This document shows positions 34,006-46,861 of a DNA stretch of 64,000 nt, piece after piece. This stretch comes from Ascidia mentula (Eukaryota; Chordata; Ascidiacea; Phlebobranchia; Ascidiidae). The position numbers were made by a program, and so were the translations under genes. Under the pieces are notes generated by a model. That model ran no database searches. It saw only the letters and a list, made by a program, of their open reading frames with translations, and was not told the origin of the DNA. The DNA is taken from the NCBI GenBank assembly GCA_947561715.1, contig OX387203.1, positions 18,910,001-18,974,000 on the forward strand, read 5' to 3'. Each line of letters starts with the position of its first letter. Position 1 is the first letter of the stretch.

Positions 34006-34894
34006 AGAATCAAACCGACAAAATGTTTTGCTGCGCAGATAAAAGAGCTGTGTGTGCAAGAAGAGGTAATGGTTTCATTCGATGTGTTTTCCTGTTCACC
34101 AACCGGTAATGTTGGCCGCGAACGTAGCAGCAGAAAGATTACGAAACGACGGAACATTGGAACAATGTTGCTCGTCGTTGTCACATACTGTCAAAAAAAA
34201 TTACTGAAAAAAGTCTGGAAGCAGTTTTTACATATGGTACGTAAATTGATTTACGGCAAGCATTTCAGTAAACTGTTTACGTTTACATCCGTACAAAGAA
34301 AATACGGACATAATTTCAGTAATCTTTTTACGATTATATTGGTGTAAAACGCCTTTACTAAATTCAGGTCTGGCAGCAGTTTTTACATTTAATCAGTAAA
34401 TTTTACTGTCCTGATTTATTCTACGCTGTAAAAACATCACACGAAATCAACCCTTTGTTTGCAACAAATTTATTGTTCACTCAATTTAATGAGTTGTGCA
34501 AGGTGCACAATTTTTGGGTTTGCTGATTTTTTTTTATCTTCTTTAAGTTTTTGCTTCCAGGATTGTTGATTCCTGCGAAGTACCTATGAAGCCAAACAAA
34601 CCTTGTTAATAGTTTATGCATTACTCCGTTTGTTAGGAAATCCAATGAATTATAATTTTTCTTGTTAATGGCACAATATGACATACTTAAAACCCCATTT
34701 CCCAGTAACATCATCGTTTCATTAAAACGTGAACTGCTTCTGTTTCAATCGGTCAGTTGTTAAACATGGAACTTAAATTTTTGGTGGTAGTAAACTTTTT
34801 AAAAGCCTGATGCAGTGTGAAATGTGTTGACATTTGCCCAAAATTATGAAAGCAGTTCAAACAAATACCAAATAGCAGTTTTTAATTAAACGTG
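34006..34894. other. AT-rich intergenic stretch
   Basis: 34.19-34.43 kb contains imperfect copies of CAGTAAACTGTTTACG-type sequence and two copies of GGAAGCAGTTTTTACAT-like sequence. No gene is seen. Confidence 0.4.
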
Positions 34895-35730
34895 CTATAG
34901 GGCAAGTAAATCTTTGGTGACCTGGGACTGACCAACAAAAAATCTACATCCAAAAACACACCTTTGAATGAATTCCAGGGTGGCAACAACCTGCGCAGGA
35001 TACAGTATGTTGAACACATAATAACAACAAAAACAGTAGGCAAGTGCCTCGAAGAAGTTATCAGTGGACATCAGTTTTAAACCCTCACACAGCACTACGA
35101 TATCTGTTCCCAGGCCATAAGAATCTCCTGCACACAAAAAAAAATGTTTCTGATTTTTCAAGACAATAAAATGTGTGTGTTTTAACATATTAGAAACATC
35201 GACCAATAACAAAATCTGTGTGTTTACAACAAATATAAAATATATCACCTAGGACTGCAATAAAAGGAGCTGCAGGCAGGTCCGCCAAACTCTCTTCAAA
35301 GGTAGCAGCATTCTAAAAAAAGATTTTGGTTTAACACATGAGGCGCTTAATTAAACCAAACAGAATTAGAAAAGAAAATTCTGTTACAACTGAATAGTTT
35401 ATGCACCCTATTTATTCTTACATGCATTTACATATTATCACACATATAATATAAACAATTATAGTTTGTTCTAAAAAAATATGCATTTTCTAAAAGTTGT
35501 TGGTTAGCAAGGTTTTAATTTGTTAGGCTTTGGTTTAAAGAGGTAGAGGTAGGAAAACAAAACTTACACCAAATCATTTCGTAAACACTTCAATATTTTC
35601 AGCAAAATGTGCAGCCAACAAGTTGAGAATATTGATGATTTTGGGGAGGATGCTTTCCATAATCTTGTTTTTCAAAAAAATTTGCTTGTAGATGCTCCTT
35701 ACAGATGGTTTGGAGCATGACTTTAATGCT
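34895..35730 (-). CDS. 3' end of a gene of uncharacterised family
   Basis: Two exons join in phase: 35312-35249 (NAATFEESLADLPAAPFIAV) and 35127-34895, which contains FFEALAYCFCCYYVFNILYP and ATLEFIQR. The second exon ends at a stop at 34,895 or splices earlier at a GTGTGT after FIQR. The pattern 'predicted beta core, then YVFNxxYP and LxFIQ' is one I know from a widespread uncharacterised multi-copy family of fish and invertebrate proteins; this is recall, not a search. A further possible exon ends upstream at 35,730 (KIMESILPKIINILNLLAAH), but its donor is unclear. A Gypsy LTR starts 65 bp further on, so the gene may be broken. Confidence 0.4.
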
Positions 35731-35794
35731 CTGCAGGAAACATTGTAATTTATAATTTGGGCAATTTTATGGGTGTTTAATGACCACAAATCTG

Positions 35795-35936
35795 TGTGGT
35801 ACCTGTAAATTAGTTGAGAGTTGTAGCGTTTATTCGCCAAGCCAAGCAGTTTCAAAGCGAAGGTCACACTGCATCGATCGTGAATATATATGCGTGTGCG
35901 ACACCTAGTGGATTTGTACATAGAAATAATACCACA
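35795..35936 (-). repeat. 3' LTR of the Gypsy element, 142 bp
   Basis: On the minus strand it starts TGTGGTATTATT and ends GGTACCACA, giving the inverted ends TGTGGTA and TACCACA. A polypurine tract (AAAAGGGGAGA) lies directly before it. It contains GAATAAACG, a possible poly(A) signal. 142 bp is very short for an LTR. Confidence 0.8.
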
Positions 35937-35996
35937 TCTCCCCTTTTGCAAAGGCAACATAATCAAACACAATTAGCGCAACAAAACACAATTGCA

Positions 35997-36510
35997 CTAC
36001 AAATCCAGTCGTTGCGGTTTTTTAACTAATCTACCAGAGCGTGTAGTATAGGGCTGTTCCTGAGTGGGCACTGGGTGAATGTGCCTTCTGTTACGCCTCA
36101 GTTCACCACTTTCCCCACGGACAATGTATGACCGCGGTGCAGCGTGAGGTGATATCACTTGCAGTGACGAAAATCACCGTCCTTGTTAATCCAGGCATAC
36201 GTTTCCGGACATAGGTTAGGTAACCGATGTGCGCGATGTCGTGCATCATATTGTCTTTTTGGGTCAGCTTTAATTCTTTGATCACGTCGCCGAAAATCTT
36301 TAAGGAAGTTCCAATTAGGCACAAGGAGGTTCTTCCTGATGGGGACGGTTGTTCGCACTCTTCTGCCCATTGACAATTCTGCCGGAGACCAACCAGACTT
36401 CACAGGGGTTGATCGGTATGCCAGCAACGCTGTGGGAATGTCTTCTGCTTTTCGGAGTAGCCCTTTGATCGTTTGACCAGCACGCTCTGCCTCGCCATTG
36501 CTCGTTCTTT
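35997..36510 (-). pseudogene. Gypsy integrase C-terminal part and pol tail
   Basis: Starts at SNGEAERAGQTIKG, the segment after the integrase catalytic core, then LLAYRSTPVKSGWSPAEL, typical of Gypsy integrase. The frame stops near 36,155; the tail (PRSYIVRGE, LRRNRRH) continues in another frame to a stop at 35,997. So there is a frameshift as well as the upstream deletion. Confidence 0.8.
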
Positions 36511-36516
36511 AATGAT

Positions 36517-37458
36517 CTAAATATTTTTGAATGCAATTAGTTTTTCGGCATCAGGTTTAATGCCGTTTTGGTCTATAACGTGGCCCAAGAACTTTATACT
36601 CTGCTTGGAAAACTCACATTTATCATTTAACGTCACACCAGCTCCCCGCAGTCTATTTAGAACACTTACTAGACGTTCATCATGCTCCTGTTTGGTGTTT
36701 CCAAACACTAAAACGTCGTCCATGTGACAAACAACAGCGTCCAGATCAACAAGAATGGACGACATCTGACGCTGGAAGTGCTCCGGCGCTAGCGATATGC
36801 CAAAGGGAAGTCTATTGAGGCAAAAACGGCCACTGGGAGAGATAAATGTCGTTAGTAGTTTTGAACTATCGTCCAAAGGAATTTGCCAAAAACCCGAATT
36901 AGCGTCAAGTTTAGTAAACAATTTTGCTTTCGACAATTTTGACAATGTTTCATCTACAGTGGGGAGCATTAATCTCTCGCGGAGTACACTTCTGTTTAAA
37001 TTTGTGTAATCCACACATATTCTAACCTTTCCACTTTTCTTCCGAACCACCACCATACCTGAACACCACGCTGTCGGCTGGGTTACTCTAGATATAACAC
37101 CAGACCGTTCCATTTCCTGCAATTCTTTGCGGACAGCTTCTTGAAGTGGAAGTGGCACTCTTCTGGGCGTAATCAGACAAAACGGGTTTGCATCTGGTTG
37201 TAGGCGAATTTTACAAGTCTCTGTATATTTTCCTAATCCCGTGAACACAGTGGGAAACAACTTACGATAATGCTCAGCGGAATCAAGGTGATTTATTTCA
37301 GAAAACAAACACAGTTCCTTAATTGCAGGCCACCCAAGCAATGGCTTACTGACGGTATTAATTACGAAAATGTCATGAAATATTTCACGGTGGTCACTTT
37401 TCAAACAAGCACGAAATTTCCACAGACTGCTAATTGCTCTTTCTGTGCACCTAGCAGT
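36517..37458 (-). pseudogene. Gypsy reverse transcriptase, truncated
   Basis: An open frame of about 310 codons including the sequence upstream of the first Met. It has LLGWPAIKE (end of the protease-RT linker), KKSGKVRICVDYTNLN, TKLDANSGFWQIPL, FCLNRLPFGISLAPE and the active-site box HMDDVLVFG (Y/F to H at the first position). It ends at a stop just after AEKLIAFKNI, where the deletion junction lies. Confidence 0.9.
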
Positions 37459-38110
37459 ATAAACTTAATTAAGCCTAACGTATCGGTTACGCCAAACGAT
37501 TTTCCTATTTACATGCAGTTTTTTTGCCCACATGGTGGTGGCAAAAGTGGTTCGAAGACGTTGGTACCAATATAAGTCGTTCAATTTTAAACCGCAAACA
37601 AATATTTGGGAAGAAATTTGTATTTCGAGCCACTATTAAACAACAGCATTTAACTGAACCGGTTATGTAATGTTGAAAACTTAACGGCATCATCGCTTGG
37701 AATCTCCACCCAACATAAATAAACGCAACCGCAATAAATTTTTGGACAAAATCCATGCAAAAACCAGCCAGCACTTGCTGAACGCGTTAAACTAACCATT
37801 GTTTCCAAACATGGAGCATTGTTACCAAACACGTGGCATTTGTTAGCAAACATGTTGCATTGTTACAAAACAAGTACCACTTTTCGTTCAATCGGATTTT
37901 AAGAGACATAGCATCCTACAGCATGCAAGGTTATTAATTGCTTTGTCGTTACTTTAACGTGTATACCAAACTTATGCAAGTACAAGAATCCTGTAATCGA
38001 AATAAGCCTGGTCGTTATCATGCGTTAATCACCAGATACGACATTTTTACTATTCGACACGCACAACAATTTTTCTCAAGATGTTCGACACGCGGAAAAA
38101 AATCGACGCC
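37459..38110 (-). mobile_element. hAT-like non-autonomous element, copy 2
   Basis: Inverted relative to 14.4 kb. Its right end AAATCGACGCCCTG is the terminus missing from copy 1. Its left end is truncated inside a block shared with copy 3 (ACTTAATTAAGCCTAAC), exactly where Gypsy sequence begins. Confidence 0.65.
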
Positions 38111-38165
38111 CTGAGTAGAGCGCAGGATTCCAGCACAAGTTGATTGACAGCTTTGAGCTGTTCAT

Positions 38166-38521
38166 TATTGAGGCATGTGGTGAATGCATAAACCATTGAA
38201 CTCGTGGCTTTCCCAATACATCACATAGTGGAGTTGATAACAATCTGACACAACAGTAAACTTCAAACAGTGAAAACGAGAAACAAAAACGAAATTGTGG
38301 CGAATCCATCGCACAAGGTCGACTTTAAGAATCCAACAATCCTTGGACAGATTGAAGGAAAACGGCGCCTCCCTTTTTTGGAAACAATTTACTAATTGCT
38401 GCAGACCTATCGACAATCTTTGCCACAACACGCAAAACGTCATGCCAATGAATGGAATAATTTGTTCGTGTGTGTCGTGGACGTGAAGTAACAGAGTATC
38501 GCGTTTTGTCATGTACGCCTT
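38166..38521 (-). CDS. Possible terminal exon of unknown gene
   Basis: A strong acceptor (TTCTTTTCACTTTACAG) is followed by an open frame of about 118 codons (KAYMTKRDTLLLHVHD, then IIPFIGMTFCVLWQRL and FNLSKDCWILKVDLVRWI) to a TAA at 38,165-38,167. No family is recognised. No upstream partner exon could be assigned between 38.6 and 40 kb. Confidence 0.3.
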
Positions 38522-38599
38522 CTGTAAAGTGAAAAGAAAAAAATTTAGATGAGGATCTAAGGTTCCATGCAGTAGTTGCTGCCGTCCGTGCAAAAATTA

Positions 38600-40002
<1,403 letters not shown>

Positions 40003-42450
40003 AGCAACCGTTTATAACCAGATGTCAGATTGTGACCTGGCATAATTTTTGCGCGATATTGACGAACCAAAATTTCTCAACAAACCCTAGTCCCAGCCAT
40101 GATAAGACTTTGCAGAGAAATAACAACATTAAATAGTCAAAAATGTCCGCGCTTGGTTTGACCCGGGAGAATATTTATTTTCATTATTATCGCGCAAGAT
40201 GTAGGCTTATTTATGGTTTTTCCGAGAAAAATGTGGCTATTTATTAACTTGGAGATAAATTAAATAGCTTACAAACCTTGGTCCCATTTTTGGTCTGGGG
40301 TCAACACGACGGATCCCGCCCTGATCCGTCTTAAATCCACCCTCTGATCAACCAACGACTTCTACAAAGCCAACGACTTTATGATATAATGTTTGTTGAC
40401 ATAGATTTATTGCAGCCAATCTACCCATACCTGTATAAGATTGAAAAGTTTGTTTGCAAATAAGCTGGCCTAAATCACAGCAAAAAATACCAACTCTGCA
40501 ACAAAAATATTTGCAGACGTTTTATAGAAACGGAAATCAAAATGAATATATTTATTTCACTGAAGAGAGAAGCCTGGTTTCTATTTAAGCAACCTTTCTA
40601 CTTCCTATAGGTTTAAATCCGCACCCTATAGGCGGCAATTAAACATATCCACATATTACCGCACTAATATATGGATTTTAAGCATTCTCCCTTTAAATTC
40701 TGACATTTAAAACTGACAGTTTCTAATCCACTGTCTTTAACACGTCTCAAAGACATCCAGTGAAACAAACGTCATTGTGTGAAATTAAAAAATCTAAATT
40801 ATGACAAACGTTGAAAAGGATTTCCTCGATTCATGCAGTCTACCATTGCACTCGCTTGAACCGGGGTTGTAATACTGAAGTGTTGAGACGCACGCAACCA
40901 CCATTGACTCAAACATTTGTGTTCCTAGTTATAAGAACAATACTTATCATAATTAACTGGCTCGTACACGCCAAGTCCTTACAGAAAAAACTGCACTGCT
41001 TCTGCTTTCTAACGAAATTCAAACTCAGCTTAAATATCCTTGAGGTTGGCTGTCAAACTAACCGTTGGCTGTTCGGTGAAACACGTGTACCAAGGTGGTC
41101 TAACAGGAATTTCGTACGTTTAGCGAACGATGCAAAAGTACTGCTCGGAAGGGCAATTTAACTTAGCCTATGTACATTTCGCCCGACAGCGTTGTGTGTT
41201 AAGCTTCGGCCCATTACCCACCCATTGAACAGGGTTGACTAATAGAAGGTATGCATTCATTTTGGTCTTTGTGTGACTGAATTCTGTATTATTACATATA
41301 TTTATTCTATGTTATAAACTTGGATTTTGCAGTGACAACGTTTAATTATATTGTTGATATTTGTTGGTACAGCAGCTCTCATTAATGAGTTAAGTTGTAA
41401 TCGCACAAGATATTGTGTGTATATAATTGAATAAATCTCTTTTACAGTCAACGGGCATCTGTTTAAATCAACGCAGGCTGATCACGAGCCAATGCAAATT
41501 ATTTGACATCTGAAGAATTCCTCCCGTCCCTGGGAAAACAAAACGTGGATGTGCAAAATGAATATATTTATACACTAAAATATCCCAACCGCTACAAACC
41601 TCACTCCTTTTTGCTCCGGTGTTATGACATTTAATATACTAAGACGAAACAAGCAATAACTTAAAACATGTGTGTTTTTTCCAACTTTGATTTTTCCAAC
41701 CAAGATAATATTACAAAAGTTAATAAAGAATATTCACTGGATAGGCGAATTGGTTTGTGGTGGCGCGGATCAAAAATGAATGTTGTGAAATAACTGTGTT
41801 GACTTCGAAACATGCATCGTATAAAGTTAAAGAATATGGTGTGTATAATTTCAACGTTGGGGAAGATCTTACCTTGCTTCCAGCAGATTTTTATTTTAAC
41901 GCTCAGTGTTCCTCTTCAACAGCGTGACAATGACTTCCTGCTCAGCATTGAAATATTTCCACAATCATTACGTTGCAACCATGGTTGCAAGTAGATTGTC
42001 AGCTTCTTGCTCTGCGCTTCTCGCGTGTCAATAAATTATTGACACGTTGTCTTGGAATTGTTATTTATTCGCATAAATCGAACGGGTAAACACAGCCTTA
42101 TTACCGCCCAGTCATCGACATGTTGGATGTATATTGCCCACATCCTAACAAACGAACAGAAGCTAATCAACAAAGATATGCATGCATTTTTGGCTCTTGT
42201 GGGACTGAACTTGGGGTTAGAATTCATGTTTAATTCCCTACGGTTTAAACTTGGATTTTGCAGCGACAATCAGATTTATTCCGTAAATGGTTTCATGGAT
42301 CCATGATATTTTATGTTTCGTATTTGTTGTTCATTGGCGTAGTTAACGTGCAAAATAAAAATGATTTCATTTGTAAGCATTTCGTGATGATTTCATGATT
42401 CAGTTACATGACTTGATTTACTCACATGATTCTGTTAAAATGTAATCGTG
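40003..42450. repeat. Duplicated 5' region of the receptor, copy 2
   Basis: Same orientation and order as 31,383-34,005. It includes a second receptor exon 1. Several small insertions differ, for example a doubled AACGACTTTATGATATA area at 40.36-40.39 kb. Confidence 0.8.
40277..40287 (-). CDS. Second copy of receptor exon 1 (MGPR)
   Basis: ATG GGA CCA AG followed by a GTTTGT donor, with the same upstream ACCAAAA. Spliced to exon 2 at 31,130 it would give the same signal peptide with one changed residue. It could be an alternative first exon or a relic. Confidence 0.35.
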
Positions 42451-43933
42451 CAGGATATTGTGTATATTTGACCAAATAAATCGCTTTCAATATTAATGGA
42501 CATATGTTTAACTCAATGCACGCTAATAAACAGCATCCAAATTATTTGACGGCGATCGAATGTATGCCATATTTTGCACCCATTTTACTGGTCACGCTTG
42601 AAAAACGTCCTGGCATAAAAACGTCGTTGTGTCAAACGAATGCATATATGTGGAAGCGACATAGGAGTTAACTGTGCTGGTGAACGAACAAGAATATTGA
42701 ACACGCCCGGTTTCTGACTACAAATACTAAGTTGATTTTTACTTTGCAGATGGAAGCAAAGTCTGACAAATCAGCCATTGCAAAAAAGGTGCAGACCTTA
42801 CAGGTCGTAACAGTGTGTACACCTGTCTGCAGCTCTCAAAACAGTGTAATTCGATAGCATTGGCCTATACGCTATTTCACTCACAGTTCGCCAAGTATCA
42901 ACACAAATTACACTGAGCAGCACTATGTCTGGGTGCAAATTGACTTGCTCAAATGCATTTACAAATGCAAATGCGTTTATAATGTTATTATTCAGATAAA
43001 TAATACGTGGGGTGGATAGACGAATAGACGAATATATGTATTGATATTTATACTTTCATTACAAACACGGCAACGTAACGTTGGGTTGTTTTCGTTTTTC
43101 CATGGTTTCCTTCAATTTATTCTAAAGCGCAGGATGGTTATACAAATTTTTTTATGTAAACATTGCGTTTGTTGAAGGAGGACGTGATAGAAATTTGTAC
43201 AGAACTTATTAATGTAGAGCAAATATTTCCGTGCATTTTGCCATTTATGTTTTGTGATCGAACAACTCCTGGGTTTCCATCAAAAAACAGCAATCTGTGA
43301 AGCAAACTTCGGTAAAAACTGACATACAGTGATCTCTAAATTTTTCATAATATATTAACAGACGATCATTTTTAAAATATTTAACAACAACTGCCGCCAA
43401 ACCGCGGCAAAATGTCGAATCTGACAAAGAATCCAGACGTCATAATTAGTCTTGTTTCATTCACGCTTGTACTCCAATACATACTGTAACCACGTACACT
43501 GCGCGGGAACAAACAAAGACCCCCCGTCATGAGGGTTTCGCACTTCACCAAAACTCACACTTTGAACGGACATTCAAAGATTTGGGAGGCGCAGGGGTCA
43601 AATTGGTCTAAAGTCAGTGGTTCCCTGCCTATGATACGCGAAAGACATCCAGGTGGAACAGGAAAATATTTAACGAATATTGTTTGGCACTAACAATTTA
43701 GCTTGTACATTTAACGGTTGATATTATTGAGAAATCATGAACTCTTACACGACAACATGGTTTAAAGATGACAATTCCCTTAATTGTGCCAGAAATTATT
43801 TTTCTTTGTTTAAATGTAGAGCGACTATGCAGGATTTTAAAATGGTACGCGATGTAACTCAGGTTGGAACCACTGGTCTAAGCGATCGAATATGCAAAGG
43901 ACCTGTCGGCTTACATTGCTATGAACAAACAAC
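42451..43933. other. Intergenic, no gene supported
   Basis: AT-rich sequence without recognisable genes. Only short frames without family features on either strand. Confidence 0.4.
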
Positions 43934-45219
43934 CAGTAACCCCGTTTACATGACGGTTTAAGACGGCTTCGAAGCTGACTCGCCGATCCGACTCTCTCGT
44001 TTTCGGCGAAGAGAAAAAGGCAAGCGTCTTAAGCCGTCTCGGCCTTCGATCTAACGCGGAGAGTGGTTTACGGGACAGCTTAAGCGATTAAGTCAGCTTA
44101 AACCCAGTTGCGACAAGTGCCGCGAAGAAGTTAGGATTAGGTAATTTGTTTATGAGGTTGTGCGTTGAGGGTTTGCTGTTTACAATAAACCTTAAAAGTA
44201 ATAAACTAGTTCTAGTACAACTATGCTCTATGCTGCAGGGGCGAGAAGGATGTGCTTACTCGAGTTAATTTTGATAAATACTGCGCAAGTGTTAAATGAA
44301 TTGTACAAGCATCAAGATACAAACAAGCAGCATTCGTTTTGAGGACTTAAGTTGCATTTTGGAGACCTGAAGGAAACAAATGCATTGCAGGAATGCTGAC
44401 ACTTGTTTGAAAGAAGAATGCACTTGTGTTAACTGTTTTCATTTGCTGCTGGATGTGCTATAATATAACAAGTCAATGCAAACTGGTTGTTTATTCATAT
44501 TTAGGCTACTGCATCTTATTTATGCAAGGATTATGTGAACAACAATCAACCATAAAATACAAAAGCAGGCTTTTCTGTTTGCCAAAAAAAAAAACATGAC
44601 AAGAATGCCATGACACAAGTTTATGTTATGTAACTATCACATCTTCAGTATGTTTGTTTCAAATTAATTAACATTGGGCTGGTATGAAACATTCCATTCA
44701 GTGTTTTCGGACACTCAATTGTACATGGGATTACGGGATTAGGCAGCTTCTGAAAAGGATCCTGTGAAGAAGGACAGAGATAATTAATACTACTAAACAT
44801 GAAATTTTCATTTGAATACTCTTACCATGGTGTTGTTGTGAACACATTCCAGGAAAATGCAGCCTCTTAATTTAATCAGAAATTAAAAAGATATGGGTTG
44901 CAGCAGGCTTTCTAGTTAAATCATCTATTATATCTGGCAAAGTAAACTCACATTATAATCAAGGACCAATTTGCAGCAAGCATTTGCGTAAACTATCTGC
45001 CAATAACTTTTCTCTGCATGCTTAGATTAGAAATATTGATAATTTATTTAGTACAGAGTCTGAATTTACAGCCTGTCAGCCCGAGACAGCTTAACTTAAG
45101 CTGACTTAAAAGCCCCATGTAAATTCGTCGTTTTCGCGCGTCGAATTTGAAAATCACGTGACCCGGTCACGAGTCGACTTGATGCTCAAGTCGACTTGGC
45201 CATGTAAACAGGGTTACTG
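43934..45219. mobile_element. 1.3-kb terminal-inverted-repeat element, hAT-like ends
   Basis: Inverted ends CAGTAACCCCGTTTACATG (left) and CATGTAAACAGGGTTACTG (right), one mismatch over 19 bp. The CAG...CTG ends suit hAT elements. The GC-richer subterminal parts contain many TAAGC/GCTTA words in both orientations. There is no transposase frame. Flanks ACAAACAA and ACACAAAC are similar but not a clean 8-bp duplication. Confidence 0.7.
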
Positions 45220-45431
45220 ACACAAACTAATGCACCTTTGCCAGTTTTCGTTTCGAACGACAAGAACGATACAAAAAATTACAAATTTTAAACCGAGTCA
45301 AAAGTTAAAGCATGGAAATCAAACATTAAATAGATTCGCTAAACCCAAACTCTGTGCCTACCCACAGCTGACTTCAAATTTATTGGAGAGTTTTAGAAAC
45401 AAAACAAAAATCTGAGGACAATTTACATGGT

Positions 45432-45437
45432 TTTATT
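45432..45437 (-). terminator. Poly(A) signal overlapping a stop codon
   Basis: AATAAA on the minus strand contains the TAA stop codon (45,433-45,435) of the exon next to it. Confidence 0.5.
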
Positions 45438-45815
45438 CAACAAAGCGAGTTTCTTCATCAAAAGAGATTTTTTTCGCTGGTTTCTTGCAAGTTTGAGCAG
45501 AAATTTCGCGTTTTCTCTTTAGTTTGGGTGTGACAAGGTCCGTCTTTTGATTGGCTGCTTTACCGCCCGCACCTCCCTGATTGGTTGAACTGGGGTCGTT
45601 TAGCGCCGCCTCTTTTTGACTGTTGTTGGTGGGCGATTTCCCTCGGCCTTTCTCATTGGATGGTTCGTCACGGTCTGATAAGCGCACTGACCGCTTCTTG
45701 ACCTTTGCCGACTTGGGCGGAGTTTTAAATTGAATTTCATCATCGTCCAAATCCACCACCATCTCTGTACTGACATCTAGCGGTTTGGAATCGTGTTTGG
45801 TGATAGTTGATTCCG
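45433..45815 (-). CDS. Terminal exon of a basic, low-complexity, probably nuclear protein
   Basis: Acceptor TTATTTTGCAG at the right edge, then about 127 residues: acidic VVDLDDDEI, FKTPPKSAKVKKRSVRLS, a Ser/Asn/Gly-rich middle, TPKLKRKREI and KKPAKKISFDEETRFVE. The basic clusters look like nuclear-localisation signals, and SP/TP sites suggest phosphorylation. The codon-rich, GC-richer sequence differs from its neighbours and supports coding. No family is recognised. Upstream exons should lie to the right, but an hAT-like element starts 42 bp away and none was found. Confidence 0.6.
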
Positions 45816-45856
45816 CTGCAAAATAAATACAACCATCCATTGCTTTAGTTATTAGT

Positions 45857-46615
45857 AGGGTGTCGATTTATGCCTTTTTCGCCATTGTAAGTGTTCGAAA
45901 CGCGACTTCACTGTTCGATACGGGCAGCGCAAGTGTAATGTTAGTTAACGGAATGCAGTACCACGAAGAGACCAACGCTATTGTTATCTACAAAAGTCCA
46001 TAAATTGAATTGCTATAATAACTTAATTAAGCCTAACAAATTAGCCATTTATTTTTTAGAAGATTGGACGCTAACGATTCTCCTATAACATGTAGGCTAG
46101 TTGTCATACATGCTGGTGGTAAAATTGGTTCGAAGGCGTTGGTGCCAGTATAAGTCGTTTTATTTCAACCGCAAACTATTGGGGAGAAATTTGTGTTTCG
46201 AGTCTCTATCCAACAACAACATTTAACTGGGACGGTTACGTAGCGTTGAAAACTTAATGACATCATCGTTCGGGATCCCCACCCCAAATAAATTAAACAA
46301 CTAAATAAACGCAACCGCAATAAATTGTTGGACAAAATCCATGCAAAAACCAGCCAGCACTTGCTTTGACCTTTAGCGAATAAGCGAGTTAAATTAACCA
46401 TTGTTTCCAAACATGGACTATTGTTACCGAACACGTGCCATTATTACGCAACATGTTGCATTGTTACGAAACAAGTACCATTTCTCGCTCAATCGGATCT
46501 CAAAAGAGACATAGCAGCCTACAACTTGCAAGGTTTTAAATTGTTTTGTCGTTATTTTAACGTGTTTTCTAAACTTATGTAACGTGTTTTCTAAACTTAC
46601 GACACGCAATAAAAA
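45857..46615 (-). mobile_element. hAT-like non-autonomous element, copy 3
   Basis: Left end TAGGGTGTCGATTTATGCC mirrors the right end of copy 1. Blocks in the same order as copies 1 and 2. The right side ends in a short duplication of AACGTGTTTTCTAAACTTA and lacks the terminus. Confidence 0.65.
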
Positions 46616-46827
46616 ATAAAAAAAAAATTAAACATTGGTCCGACGTTTTATTTAGGGCAATATAGAGTCCAATCATTTGTATTGTCCTGTAGGGATACGG
46701 GGGTCTCTAATTAGACAAAAGTTAATCAGTTGTCTAATAATCATAGTTTTGTTACGTATTTAAATTTCAGATTGAATACAATCCGTTGGTTCAACGGTTC
46801 CTAATAGTGAACGGTCCCGAAACAGCA

Positions 46828-46861
<34 letters not shown>

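Larger units (their letters stand above)
35795..37458 (-). mobile_element. Ty3/Gypsy retrotransposon remnant
   Basis: In reading order: end of the protease region, reverse transcriptase, a junction into the end of integrase, the pol C-terminus, a polypurine tract and one LTR. RNase H, the zinc-finger and catalytic core of integrase, gag, protease and the 5' LTR are missing. The 5' side is cut at 37,458 next to an hAT-like repeat. Confidence 0.9.
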
